A stretch of DNA of 64,000 nt from Saposhnikovia divaricata (taxonomy: Eukaryota > Streptophyta > Magnoliopsida > Apiales > Apiaceae), in contig CM071596.1 of the NCBI GenBank assembly GCA_036435485.1, positions 139,525,001 through 139,589,000 on the forward strand, written 5' to 3'. The position numbers were made by a program, and so were the translations under genes. The notes under the pieces are model-generated. The model did no database searches, was not told the origin of the DNA, and saw nothing but the letters and a program-made list of their open reading frames with translations. Positions 1-12,200 of this stretch are shown here, piece after piece; the stretch's first letter is position 1; each line of letters starts with the position of its first letter.

Positions 1-370
1 AGGGGGTGTTGGGTAAATCCCCACCATACATTTGTGTTGTGTGGTGGTGAAATCCTAGCCATCTATTTGTTTCCTTCACCCTTAAGCTTTGAAGAGTTGA
101 TCTTGGCCATACACTTATGTAAAGTGTTGGGATGATCTCCACCTTCCACTTGTCTTGAAATATTCCTTTTGCTCCAAGCTCCTAATTCTTTTCCTTCTTT
201 CATTTTTGGTCCTTTTTCTTCCTCTTTTTCCCTTCCTTGCACTTTATTTATTTATTTTGTCATTTCTTTATTTATTTACGATTTTCCTGAAATGCAACAT
301 AATAAATTATTAAAACACGAGTTCAAGCAATAAATAGGTAATAAAAATATGCAAAAATATGCACTTATCA
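1..370 (-). mobile_element. LTR fragment inserted in the gag of element A
   Basis: Read on the minus strand, a TG-initiated sequence starts at 370 (TGATAAGTGCATATTTTTGC) and runs out of the window at base 1. This start resembles the beginning of several plant Ty3/gypsy LTRs. The gag reading frame of the Sirevirus to the right loses its family likeness exactly here, which supports an insertion junction. The five bases right of the junction are ttata; the matching duplication would lie outside the window. No coding sequence is visible in this piece. Family and length are unknown. Confidence 0.45.
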
Positions 371-1707
371 TTATACAATTCAATAGGCATTTCATCAATT
401 GTGCTAGCACATTCAGCTTTAGAAAAATCAGTTAAGACTGTAGAGAATACCTGGTTGCTTGCTGAGCTAGCTTCTTCATCAGTTTCGTTTGCCATGAGTG
501 CAAGATTGACAAACTCCTCTTCTGCATCTGAGTCACCTCCAGTAGCCCAGTCACTGTCTTTTGACACGAATGCTCTCCCTTGTTGCTTGAGAAGATCAAA
601 ATATTTCTTCTTGTAATCAACAGTCTCGAACTGTTTCTTCTCTTTCTCAGCTTTGGATTTTCTGCATTCATTGGCAAAGTGACCAGCAATTCCACAGTTA
701 TAGCATTTGATCTTTGATCTTTCAACCATATCCTTGTTCGGTTGATAGATTTTCTTGAATTTCCCGGCTCCTGCTGGATTCTTCTTGAATCTTAGCTTCG
801 AAAATCTCTTTGACAGAAATGCCAAATACTCATCTAGATCTTCAGCTTCATCCTCACTTAATGCAACAGGTTCTTCAATCATCTTGCTTTTACCTTTGCT
901 AGTTTTAGCTTCACCTTCACAAGTTTTTGAACTTGGTGTGGCTTCTACACTCTTCATTCTTCCACCACCTTGGATTGTTGGAATATTGGCCACCAAGGCA
1001 ACAGATCCACCTTTCTTCTGGATTTTCTCCACTTCCTCATCTTGCTGCATTTCAAGCTCATAGGTCTTTAGGATGCCATAAAGTCTCTCAAGTGTAAAAT
1101 CTTTGTAGTCCTGAGAGTTCCTCAACGAGACTGTCACTAGCTTCCATTCCTTAGGAAGAGATCTCAGAAACTTTAGGTTGGAGTCCTTGGTTTCATATTT
1201 TCTCTCATACAACTTTAGACCATTCAGTAACTTTTGAAATCTACTGAATATGTCTGTTAGATTTTCACCAGAGGAGTAGTAAAAATGCTCATATTGTTGT
1301 ATTAGGAGCTGCATTTTGTTCTCTCTGACCTGCTCAGTTCCTTCACAGATGGTTTGGATAATGTCCCACACTTGCTTAGCAGTGGTGCAGTTAATGACAT
1401 TATCAAACATATCTTGATCGATTCCATTGAACAAAATGTTCATGGTCTTCCTATCTTTGTGAATCTCCTCCAAGTCTTCATCTGTGTACTCAGCTTGATT
1501 CTTTTGAATAGGCCTTCCAGCAGCTACAGTGCCAGCATCTTGACCAATCCCAGAGTTGGCCTTCATTGGAACATGAGGTCCTTTCTCTATGCAATCTACG
1601 TAGTCTTCATCGATGGCTGAGAGATGAAGGTGCATTTTTACTTTCCAGTGAAAGTAATTATCTTTGTCAAGCATTGGAATCTTCACACCTGTATCCTTCC
1701 TTCCCAT
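310..1707 (-). pseudogene. gag: Sirevirus (Ty1/copia) Gag, 3' end truncated (element A)
   Basis: The open frame of 465 codons encodes a capsid/nucleocapsid protein of the large Sirevirus type. It starts with MGRKDTGVKIPMLDKDNY, matching the N-terminus of the Gag of element C (KIPMFTKDNY). It carries the UBN2-like core (IIQTICEGTEQVRENK, similar to IETINEGTNEVRENR in C) and a CCHC zinc knuckle CYNCGIAGHFANEC at residues 335-348, followed by an acidic tail. The last 20 or so codons (310-370) belong to the inserted LTR, so true Gag is cut at about residue 445; the family relative in C is 774 residues. No pol follows. The start lies 38 bases downstream of the PBS in element orientation, a normal Sirevirus leader. 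It is not expected to be functional. Confidence 0.85.
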
Positions 1708-1744
1708 GATTTTGATCTTTAGGCTTCTTGTATGCTAGAAGTTT

Positions 1745-1756
1745 GCTCTGATACCA
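1745..1756 (-). other. Primer binding site of element A
   Basis: The minus strand reads TGGTATCAGAGC, complementary to the 3' end of initiator-Met tRNA. It lies two bases from the LTR end ...CCTAACA at 1759, as in element C. It fixes element A as minus-oriented. Confidence 0.85.
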
Positions 1757-1758
1757 AT

Positions 1759-2665
1759 TGTTAGGTCCAAAGTATCGTAGAAGGGGGGGTTGAATACGAT
1801 ACTACCAAAAAAAAATAATTCCGAGAATATATCTTTATTGATAATAAACTCGAAGGGGTGTTACAACTTCTAATCCAATGGATTAGCTTCAAAACCTGAA
1901 CACTTCTAAGGATAGTTTAGGCACGAGGACCTTCTACCCGACACTTCCTGAAAGAGGGCTAAGCCGACTTTCCTACTAGATGGACTGTCTAGCAACTTAC
2001 ACTCCTAAGGATAGTTTAGGCACGAGGACCTTCTACCCGACACTTCCTGAAAGAGGGCTAAGCCGGCTTTCCTACTAGATGGACTGTCTAGCAGCTTACA
2101 CAGAGAAGATATAAGAGAGAGAAGAGAGAGTTGTGTGTTGAGGTGTGTTTTGAAATGAAATACAATAGGCCTATTTATAGATTATAGAAAGTCACTGTTT
2201 GACACTATTCCAACAACCCCCAAATAGTAACCGAGCACTATTCCAACAATCCCCAAATAGTAACCATGCATAGTAACTTTGCATAGTAACTGTGCATAGT
2301 AACTTTGCATAGTATTACTATTTTTGGCTGCTTCTTTTAGGCTTCTCTCTTCTGTTTCAAATATCCTACTGAATTAATTCATCTCAGAAAATAGTTCAAG
2401 TACCAGATTAATATTATTATTTATTATAAATAATTAATTAATCTGTTACTTAGTTAATTTTCAGAGTAAATTAATTTTTGACAATACCTTGAGATATTAT
2501 GTCTGTCCTTGATCGTCAATAGGCTTTGGCAATTCTTTCTGTGAATTAATGTGTTGATCCTTCTCGTATGTGCTGACACTTAGTGCACTGGTCTGGTTCA
2601 CAAGTGACTAGCACTGATCTTGATCTTCACACCTTCGTTACATTCCAATTGATTAGCCTACAACA
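1759..2665 (-). mobile_element. 5' LTR of Sirevirus A (right limit uncertain)
   Basis: The LTR ends on the minus strand with ...GTATTCAACCCCCC...GGACCTAACA, nearly identical to the LTR end of element C, so A and C are related families. A TATA-like CTATAAATAG is present on the minus strand at about 2170-2179. The LTR start is placed at 2665, where the minus strand reads TGTTGTAGG and pairs with CCTAACA, but no second LTR or target duplication is available to confirm it; the LTR could extend further right. It contains a 99-bp tandem duplication. Confidence 0.6.
1902..2099. repeat. 99-bp tandem duplication in LTR of A
   Basis: The block beginning CTAAGGATAGTTTAGGCACG occurs at 1906 and again at 2005 (period 99). 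The two copies differ by only a few substitutions, such as gccgact/gccggct and agcaact/agcagct. It lies in the LTR on the RNA side of the TATA-like box. Confidence 0.9.
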
Positions 2666-3189
<524 letters not shown>

Positions 3190-4337
3190 TATATATATGA
3201 GTTTGGTTCGGCCAAAGAATTGTGGGAAGAATTGGACACCGAATATGTGCTTGATGATGTGGGCGTCCATAGGTTTAGTGCATCCGCCTTTTATAATTTT
3301 AAAATGGTAGATGATAAACCCATAGTTGATCAACTCCACATTTTTCAAAATCATATTAGTTGTCTCGAGTCCAAGGGCTTTAAATTTTTCGACAACTTCA
3401 ATGTCTCAAATCTTATCGACAAACTCCATAGTTGGTTCGATTTTGCTAGAGAGTTTCATCACAACCAATCTTCACTTACTCTTAATAATGCCATTACGAA
3501 AGTCCATATTGAAAATGAACATAGGCAAAACGAGAAGTCTAAAACTGAAAATTCCTCTAAAGTCAATCTTGCTGAAGAATCTAAAAATCCAAATCGTCGT
3601 AAACCTTTCTTTAAACCCAAAAATAAAAATTTCAAAAATAGTGGGAATAAATTTCATAATAAAGGCCCTTCAAATTTTTCTCAAAATCAAAACCAAAATC
3701 CTCGTAGGTATAATGGTATTTTTAAAAACAAGCAAAGACATTGCTATGTTTGTGGAAAATCAAATCATCTAGCCGCTCAATGCTTCTATAAAAATTCTCA
3801 ACCAACTCAAGCCAATAGTCGATCGAAATGTACTCCAGAACATCAAGTCAACATGTTTAAGGGAACTCCTTCTAATAATTCTTTTAGGTTAGAAAATTCT
3901 ATCCCTTTAATAAATATGAAAACCTATAATTCTAATGATTGGTGGTTAGATTCGGGTGCTAATACTCATGTATGTAATGAACGCTCTTGATTTTCAAATT
4001 CTCAGGAATCAAGTGGAGGGGATGTAATTCTTTGAAATGATTCAATAGCTAAAGTGGTTGGAAGAGGAAAAATAAACTTGGAATTCACATCCGGAAAAAT
4101 CTTGGTTCTCAATAATGTTCTTCATGTACCTACAATTGGGAGAAATCTCATTAGTGGTTCAATTTTTATTAGTGCAGGCTATCACATTGTTATGGATTCA
4201 TATAAAGTTGTTGATAGTGTTAATGCCCTAGAGATAATGTAATTGTGCTTCTAGGAAAGACTATTTTGTTATTTGATGATTATATTTATGGATTATTCTA
4301 CATTGATTTATTATGTCTTTTTTTACTGTGAAATAAA
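3190..4337 (+). pseudogene. Ty1/copia gag-protease relic
   Basis: The open part (3220-3990, 256 codons) matches copia Gag of the UBN2 type: it opens at SAKELWEELDTEYVLDD, carries a zinc knuckle CYVCGKSNHLAAQC at residues 175-188, and runs into the aspartic protease motif WWLDSGANTHVC (Asp at residue 244). Similarity starts upstream of the first Met, so the N-terminus is lost. A TGA at 3988-3990 ends the frame just after the protease motif. Protease-like sequence resumes in the same frame at 4054-4242 (NVLHVPTIGRNLISGS) and then decays until the LTR of B begins at 4338. No integrase or RT is present. It is unclear whether this relic belongs to B or is an older element cut by B; the different Gag type favours the latter. 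Confidence 0.8.
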
Positions 4338-5393
4338 TGTTAGAATAATAAATGTCCTTGGAATATGTAACACGTATTCAATATCTTTAAATATGTGACT
4401 TGAAAATGGGATTATATGAATAGTGTTAATATTCCTAAATATCTCTAATCGAGCATTAATAATATGGGACAATTATAATGCATATAGATTATTATGTTTG
4501 TTGGCAGATGACCACATCTCATTGGTCATAGGTATAGTGATACTAAAGTCAAGAACATAGGTGTATGTAATATTCTACATGGCACTGGATAGACCCATAG
4601 TGAGATTCTACATGTTGATAATGTCATTAGAAAGACTCACAGTGATAATGGTGTAATGATCCTTAGCCTTGAGATCATTATATTTCTATACGAGGATTAA
4701 TATACTTTGAGTACTTTAAAAGTTATCTTTGACCGGGTGATGCTAAAAGTGGACATCGGGTATATTATGAGACGTATGAGAAATATAATGATAGATAAAG
4801 GATTTAACCCTCCTATTTGTAGGAGAGATATTATTGGCCTCTTGATTGAGTGAGACTATGAAAATGCATGGCCATGCTCAAATATTGATTTGTTTTTAAT
4901 AGTCCACTCATTGATCAAGGAAACCCGGATTAAACGTTGAAGAGGATGACTGATTACATGCCTCAAGTTTAATCTATAATATTTGGTTAAAGGGATTATA
5001 TTACACGAAAACATTTATCACGAAAGGTTTAATTGGATCACCAATTATTATTATTACTTAGGTAGCAATGTTGTATTACTAGATGCCACTCATTGTTTAT
5101 AATTTTATTATTAGATATTAAAATTATTGCCAACGTAATAATAACCTAAAGGGTCACACACTTAGAACGTTTAAACGAAGTTTTAATTTAAATTCCGAAT
5201 TTAAATTAAATAATTATAAATTCGAAATTGGTTAATTAATTAATTAAGTTGGACTTAATTAATTAGATCATAAATCGAATTTTATAATACTAACCCAATC
5301 ATTTTTGGTTTTATGAGAAGGCCGAAACAAAATAGCGTTTTCAGCCCAATCTATCCTCTATAAATACATAAGGATGTATTCTTTTAGGGTTAT
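4338..5393 (+). mobile_element. LTR of copia B, left part
   Basis: Starts TGTTAGAATAATAAATG and, after removal of Sirevirus C, continues at 18947 to end ...CGAAACCCAACA at 19302 next to a primer binding site. Reconstructed length is about 1.41 kb. A TATA-like CTATAAATAC lies at 5356-5365, 29 bases upstream of the insertion point of C. The sequence is AT-rich and non-coding. The last five bases, gttat (5389-5393), are the target duplication made by C. Confidence 0.8.
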
Positions 5394-6861
5394 TGAAAGG
5401 CATATGACTCAGCCTATTTGTAGTTAGAGGATCCTAATCCAATTAAAGTAGTTTGTAATAAGTAAATAATATCAACTGTCACAGGAATCTCATAAGGTGA
5501 CAACTGTCAGAAGAAAAATCAACAAGTCAATCTATAGTTTTGATGTTTCACACTGAAGAAGATTCAGTTGCCTGATCAAGCATCAGTGTAGCATTGAAAT
5601 ACATGGATTTATTTCAAGGACAGAGGTTTCTATAAGTGATAAGAAACAATATCAGTTCAGAATGATCGGAGAGAGTGAAGAAAAGAAAAAGACCACAGTT
5701 TAATGTCAAGATGAAGAACAGAGATTGGAGTTAGTCGTTCATGAACCAGACAGTACATCGAGCGTCAACAAAAATCCAGTGTATGTTCGTTATTATAATT
5801 ACGTGGTCCACAGTGAAGTTTTGACTATTAAAAGGAGTTGTATTAATTCTATTTTAATTAATTAAATCAAATAGTTAATTTAATTAAATAAATTAATTCT
5901 ATCAGAATTAATATATTTGTTAAAGTAATTATTAGATTAATTAAATAAGAATTAATCTGAAAAAGAAATAATTAATTAAGTGATTTTTATAAATCATTTA
6001 GTTAATTATAATCTGAAAATATATAACAATATAACTATCTAAGGATAGTTATACCGATTGTTATATATAGTTCAAAAGGATAGTCATATATAAAGGAAAT
6101 GATTATTGGACAGTCATATTCAGTTCAAAAGGAGATAGTTATACCGAAAGTTATATTCAAGTCAAGTGGCTATTGGACAGTCATATTCAGTTCAGTGGAT
6201 AGTCATACCGAAAGTTATATTGGAATGGTTAGTCTTATCCAATTCAACAGGCTGTCATGGATAGTCATACCGAAAGTTATATTTAATGGGACAGTCATAT
6301 TTCTTTCAGTGGATAGTCATACCGAATGTTATATGTGTGTTAATTGATTGTTATATCAATTAAAACAACACAATATGACTATGGACGGAATATAAAGATC
6401 AGAAGCAGCAAAGAGGCAGAAGACAATTCACTTACAACTTCTGAAAAATCCCAGCAGCTCATATCTCTCTCTCTCAAGCTCAAGAACACTTACAAACATA
6501 ATTCTGGAAATTCAAGTTCATCTCTTTTGTAATATTCTATCCGTTGGAACTTGTTTATGTGTGGTTCTTGTAATACTAGCGAATTAAGTTTCCTAGTTCA
6601 CAACTTGATATCTTGATTTTAATTAACTAAATTAGAAAAGTTCATGTCGAATTTTCTAATTAGTTATTAATTACTTGATAATCATTTGGATTGATTTTGT
6701 AACACACATCAAGTTAATATATTGTTATATTCAACTTGAAATTTGTGTTGTATTATTCCGCTCAAATTTGTTTAAGTTAAATTTTATTTAAAGAACAAAT
6801 TTCGATAAAATGGTATAGATTGTATTCAACCCCCCCTTCTACAATCGTATCGGACCTAACA
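5394..6861 (+). mobile_element. 5' LTR of Sirevirus C
   Basis: Runs from TGAAAGGCATATGACTC to ...CGGACCTAACA. It differs from the 3' LTR at three sites: aaaagga/aaaaaga near 5833, atataaagg/atacaaagg near 6090, and acatcaag/acattaag near 6709. It contains an AT-rich block (about 5840-6010) and an array of GATAGTYATA-type repeats (6040-6362). Small ORFs within it are fortuitous. Confidence 0.95.
6040..6362 (+). repeat. GATAGTYATA repeat array in LTR of C
   Basis: Imperfect repeats of the unit GATAGTYATACCGAAAGTTA, alternating with ACAGTCATATTCAGTTC, about ten occurrences with irregular 25-60 base spacing. GATAGTYATA and its partner AGTTATAT make each unit a weak inverted repeat. The same array is in the 3' LTR at about 18120-18442, and related palindromes lie in the pol-env spacer. 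Confidence 0.85.
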
Positions 6862-6863
6862 AT

Positions 6864-6875
6864 TGGTATCAGAGC
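6864..6875 (+). other. Primer binding site of Sirevirus C
   Basis: TGGTATCAGAGC, complementary to the initiator-Met tRNA 3' end, two bases after the 5' LTR. Confidence 0.95.
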
Positions 6876-6959
6876 TTATTGATTGATATACAAATCAAGA
6901 TCCTAATTTTATTCCGCCAAAAATCAATCTTGAATTTTTAACTCTCTTAAAAATTCGTC

Positions 6960-9284
6960 ATGTCTTCAAAAAGTATTGTTAAGATTCCTATGTTTACCAA
7001 GGACAATTATTCAATGTGGAAAAATAAGATGGAGTTGTTCCTTGATGTCGCAAATTCCAAATATTTGGGTGTTCTACAGAATGGACCTATAATTCCAATT
7101 CAACATACAACTGAATCAATAGTTGGAGGAGTTGTTGTAACACCTGCATCAACTAGTCCAAAGCCTGCTTCTTCTTTTACTCCGGATGAAAAGGAGGATG
7201 CTGGACTAGATAAGAATTTGAGACTTATTCTGATAGATTCCCTAGATGCTGTTATGTACAGTCATGTCATAAATTGTAAAACTGCAAAGCACATGTGGGA
7301 AACCATTGAGACTATTAATGAAGGGACAAATGAGGTTAGGGAGAACAGACTTCAAATTTTGACTTCTGAATATGAACATTTTAGAGCTGGTCCTAATGAG
7401 GGCATTCAGGAAGTGTTCGAAAGGTATAACAAAATAATCAACAACTTGCAAGTTCATGGCAAGCAATATACACAGAAGGAGATTAATATGAAGTTTTTGT
7501 TGACAATGCCCACTCATCTTGAACACAGGATAACGGCCATCAGAGAATCGAGAGATCTGAATAAGATTGCTCTTGAAAGGTTGTTTGGTGTTCTGAAAAC
7601 CTATGAACTGGAACAAGTACAGCAGAGGGAGGTCACTGGAAAAGGAAGGGTGCCTAGTTCATCTACAGCTCTTGTAGTTGAAGCACCAAAGGAAGTGGAA
7701 GCTAAGGTTGTTCTACCTTACAGCTCAGACAAGGAACAAACTGAAGTTGAACAGGGTCAAACACCACCTATTCATGATGGTGGAGACTTTTACTCACTTG
7801 AAGAGCTAGATCAACTTGAAGATGAATCCATGGCATTAATGGTAAGGCAATTTGGCAATTTTAGATTCAGAAGAAATCCAAAGTACAGGTTCAAGTCAAA
7901 TAACAGATTCCAGAGAGGAGGCTCTTCTTCCTCTAGTAACAGGGGAGGATACAAAACTGGATCTGTTGACAGAAGCAAATTTCGTTGCTTCAATTGTAAT
8001 GAATTGGGGCACTTTGCCACTGAATGCCAGAAACCCAAGCAAACTCAAAGAAGAGACTTTGCTGCTGAGAAGAAGAAACCTGGGAAAGCTTATGTTGCAG
8101 CCGGTAAGAGTTGGGATGACACGGATAGCGAAGATGAAGAATATGGAAATCTTGCGCTAATGGCAATTGGTGAATCATCTGATCATCAGAACGGACAGGT
8201 AACTCTTACTGACACTGAATTAATTCGTAGTCTATATAATTCCTTAGGTAATGCACAAACTGGATATAATAGACTAGATCTACTAAGCACTAAACTTGGA
8301 AATGAAGTGTTTGAATTGAAAAAGATTCACATTAATCAAGATCAACAAAGAGATGAAATAACAATGCTTCTCACCAAGGAGAAATCTATTCTAGAAGTTG
8401 TTGGCAAACAAATGGCTAGAATTACTGAACTTGAAACGCAGGTCAGGGCTTGTTATAATTCTGTTAAAATTTCCAAGGAGTTCTTTAACAAACAAGCTGT
8501 TGAACAAACAGTAGGGATAGGGTATGGCTACAACGAAGCTGTTGGATTGTTGGGCATAAATTCCCCTAACCTTGTTAGTGCTGAAGAAAGAGGGATACCG
8601 CATGTTCTTAAGAAAGTTAAAGATCCCCTCTTTAAGAAATCTGATGCTGGACCACCAGATATTCTTTCTATGGTCATCCAGGAAGAAATAAGAAATGAGG
8701 ACAGTGCTAATGGCATTGTTCTTGAAAATGTCAAAACTACTAAGAAACCAGTTAAGTATGTTGAGTTAACTAGTTCGTCTAAAAGTAGTTTAAGTGACGA
8801 GCAGTTGAAAAAGAAAAATACCATGTCTGATATGCACACCATGCCTATTAATGATCCATCTCATAAATCATGTGGTATTATTAATTGTATAACTTGTGCT
8901 TTTAATAGTATGCGAGCATATTTTAATGGTAGCTATGCATGTGATAAACAGACTGCTCCGCGACAGCATATGAACAGGAACAATAATGTTCGGTCAAAGA
9001 CTGTTATTCCTTCTCAAGTTAGGAGAGAGACATTTGAACCTAAGAACAAACAAAGGGTTACGAAGAATGTTTACCAGGTCAAGTGTCCAGTCAATGACAC
9101 AAGTGTCCGTGCTGTTAAAGAAACATGGATACCTAAAATAAAACAAAAGATTTTCAAATCTGTTTATAAGGTTAAATGTTTATTGGTTAAAGATGTTAAA
9201 ATTAAAAGTGTTGCTTTGCCTGATAAAGGCCAATATTTTAAAACCGCAGGACCCAATCAAATTTGGGTTCCGAAGAAGGTTTAA
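6960..9284 (+). CDS. gag: Gag polyprotein of Sirevirus C
   Basis: A 774-residue structural polyprotein that would form the cytoplasmic virus-like particle and package the RNA. It begins MSSKSIVKIPMFTKDNYSMW, carries the UBN2-like capsid core in roughly residues 60-230, an acidic linker, and a CCHC zinc knuckle CFNCNELGHFATEC at 343-356. A long C-terminal extension follows: coiled-coil-like, then a duplicated motif around VTKNVYQVKC and IFKSVYKVKC. Large Gags of this kind are typical of Sireviruses. The ATG lies 85 bases after the PBS. The frame ends in TAA at 9282-9284 and overlaps pol, which is in the -1 frame, by 22 bases. No internal stops are present; it looks functional. Confidence 0.93.
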   Translation: MSSKSIVKIPMFTKDNYSMWKNKMELFLDVANSKYLGVLQNGPIIPIQHTTESIVGGVVVTPASTSPKPASSFTPDEKEDAGLDKNLRLILIDSLDAVMYSHVINCKTAKHMWETIETINEGTNEVRENRLQILTSEYEHFRAGPNEGIQEVFERYNKIINNLQVHGKQYTQKEINMKFLLTMPTHLEHRITAIRESRDLNKIALERLFGVLKTYELEQVQQREVTGKGRVPSSSTALVVEAPKEVEAKVVLPYSSDKEQTEVEQGQTPPIHDGGDFYSLEELDQLEDESMALMVRQFGNFRFRRNPKYRFKSNNRFQRGGSSSSSNRGGYKTGSVDRSKFRCFNCNELGHFATECQKPKQTQRRDFAAEKKKPGKAYVAAGKSWDDTDSEDEEYGNLALMAIGESSDHQNGQVTLTDTELIRSLYNSLGNAQTGYNRLDLLSTKLGNEVFELKKIHINQDQQRDEITMLLTKEKSILEVVGKQMARITELETQVRACYNSVKISKEFFNKQAVEQTVGIGYGYNEAVGLLGINSPNLVSAEERGIPHVLKKVKDPLFKKSDAGPPDILSMVIQEEIRNEDSANGIVLENVKTTKKPVKYVELTSSSKSSLSDEQLKKKNTMSDMHTMPINDPSHKSCGIINCITCAFNSMRAYFNGSYACDKQTAPRQHMNRNNNVRSKTVIPSQVRRETFEPKNKQRVTKNVYQVKCPVNDTSVRAVKETWIPKIKQKIFKSVYKVKCLLVKDVKIKSVALPDKGQYFKTAGPNQIWVPKKV

Positions 9285-12200
9285 TCCGTTTGTCATTGCA
9301 GGGTGTTGAGCAGGTTGAACGTGTAACCTGGATCTTGGATAGTGGATGTTCAAGGCATATGACTGGAGATAGAACCCTGCTAACAAACGTGGTGGAAAAG
9401 GCCGGCCCAGTAGTTACCTTTGGAGATAACAGCAAAGGTAGAACTAATGGATATGGCAGACTTGAAGCTGGAAATGTTATCATAGAAGAAGTGTCCTTTG
9501 TAAAAGGACTTGAGCATAATTTGCTCAGTATCAGTCAATTCTGCGACAAAGGATTTGATGTCCATTTTAACAAAAAGAATTGTCTGATTTCTCACAAAAG
9601 AAGTGAACAACCATCGCTGACTGGAGTCAGAAAAGGAAACTTGTATGTAGCTAACTTGAATACGGGAAGCACTGAAGAATTCAATTGCTTCTATTCTAAA
9701 GCGTCCACAGATGAAAGTTGGCTATGGCACAAGAAACTCTCTCACCTGAATTTCAAAACAATGAACTCTCTTGTTAAAAGAGAATTAGTGAGAGGTTTGC
9801 CTTCTATGGAATTTACACAAGAAGGACTATGTGACGCATGCCAAAAAGGGAAGATAAAAAGGGCAACTCACAGGAGCACTAATACATCATCAATAACTGA
9901 ACCATTACAATTACTTCATATGGATTTGTTTGGTCCAGTTAATGTGATGTCAATGTCAAAGAAAAGATATGCTCTAGTGATTGTTGACGATTTCTCTAAA
10001 TTCACATGGGTTTTGTTCTTACATTCCAAAGATGAAACTCCACAGTTAGTGATTGATCATATCAAGTTGATTGAGCTTGATTCAATGTATCCAGTAAGAG
10101 CGATAAGGTCAGATAATGGAACTAAATTCAGGAATGCAGTTCTAAATGAATTCTGTACTGAGAAAGGTATAACAAGACAGTTCTCGGCTCCAAGAACTCC
10201 TCAGCAAAATGGGGTAGTTGAAAGAAAGAATAGAACCTTGGTTGAAGCTGCTCGTACTATGCTAAGTGAATCAAGGCTTCCATTAAGCTTTTGGGCTGAA
10301 GCTGTCAATACTGCATGCTATACCCAGAATCGAACGCTGATCAACAAAGACTTAATGAAGACACCTTATGAAGCATTAACAGAAAAGAAACCAACACTCA
10401 AGTACTTTCATGTATTTGGAACAAAATGCTTTGTGCTAAAAGAAGGAGACGATCAAGGTGGTAAATTTGAAGAAAAAGCACATGAAGCAATTTTTGTGGG
10501 TTATACAAGAAGAGCATATAAGGTGTATCTAATTGATCAACAGAAAACAATGGAAAGTGTCAATGTTACATTTGATGACACAAAACTTCCTAATATCCAA
10601 ACTGAAGATTCATCTGAAAAGCTGTCTTTTGAAGATATGACAGATCTAGAATCAGATGATGATAGTCCACCTGATGTGTTTGCTGATGCTAATGACAACA
10701 ATGTCAATGATGAGACTAATCAGAATAATGGTGATGAAAATCATGATAATGTTGAAAGTGTCACTAATAATTCTGAACAATCGTCTAATCAGCCTGGCAA
10801 CAACTCAGGGGGAGTTAATGAAGGATCTACTAGTCATATTCAACATCATAATGAAGATCAAGGCGAATCATCAAGATTAAATCTTCCAAGACAGACTGTC
10901 TGGAATAGAGCTCATCCTTTTGAGCTAATCGTTGGTGATCCAGATGTTGGTGTAAAGACTAGAAGAGCTTTTCAAAATCAATGTAATTATTCAGGGTTCC
11001 TATCTGAAATGGAACCTAAGAAAACTAAAGAAGCTCTTTCAGATCCTGATTGGGTGATTGCTATGCAAGATGAACTCAATCAATTTAAACAACAAGAAGT
11101 GTGGAAGCTGGTGCCCAGACCTACAAATAAAACAGTGGTTGGTACAAGGTGGGTATTCAGAAACAAACTTGATGAAGATGGAACAGTAACAAGAAATAAA
11201 GCAAGACTGGTAGCAAAAGGTTACTCACAATCTGAAGGCATTGACTATGATGAAACCTATGCTCCAGTGGCTAGACTTGAGGCCATAAGGATATTCTTGG
11301 CATTCGCAGCATTTTCAAACTTTAATGTTTATCAAATGGATGTCAAGAGTGCCTTTCTGAATGGAAAACTGGATGAAGAGGTATATGTAGAACAGCCACC
11401 TGGTTTTGAAGATCCAGATTTATTGGGGTATGTTTACTTTCTCTTTAAAGCTATATATGGTCTTAAGCAAGCACCAAGAAAATGGTATGACACACTCTCT
11501 GAATTTCTACTTGAAAATGAATTTACAAGAGGTGTCATAGACAAAACTCTCTTCACAAAGAAACATAAAAAGGATACAATATTAGTCCAAATCTATGTGG
11601 ATGATATAATATTCGGGTCTACTAATGATATTCTTTGCAAGAAATTTGCTAAGTTAATGCAGGGTAAGTTTGAAATGAGCATGATGGGTGAGCTGAAGTT
11701 CTTTCTTGGATTGCAAGTAAGTCAAAGGACAGATGGAATATTTATCTGTCAATCCAAGTATGTCAAAGAGCTTCTCAAGAAATATCAAATGGAGGACTCA
11801 TCTTCAGCAAGAACACCATCATCGACAGCGGTCAAATTCGGAGCATGTGAAAATTCTATCAAGGTAGATATCACAAGCTACAGAGGTATGATAGGCTCAT
11901 TACTTTACCTTACTGCAAGTAGACCTGATATTATGCATGCTACGTGCTTGTGTGCAAGGTTCCAATCAGATCCTAGAGATGTTCATCTCATTGCTGTTAA
12001 ACGAATCCTGAGATATCTTAAGGGTACGCCTAATTTAGGCATCTGGTACCCTAAAGATTCTGGTTTTAATCTTGTTGGATATACAGATTCAGATTATGCA
12101 GGAAGTGTTGTGGATAGAAAAAGCACCTCTGGGAGTTGTCAATTCCTAGGTGGTAGACTGGTTTCCTGGTACAGCAAGAAACAACAAACAGTTTCCAACT

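Noticed and set aside
6864..6875. TGGTATCAGAGC sites as tRNA gene ends
   Set aside because: No tRNA body adjoins any of these sites; all lie next to LTR ends and are primer binding sites.
9277..9301. Possible 24-base intron (AAG|GTTTAA ... TTGCAG|GG) joining gag and pol of C
   Set aside because: Far below the usual minimum plant intron length; frameshifting or another mechanism is more likely.
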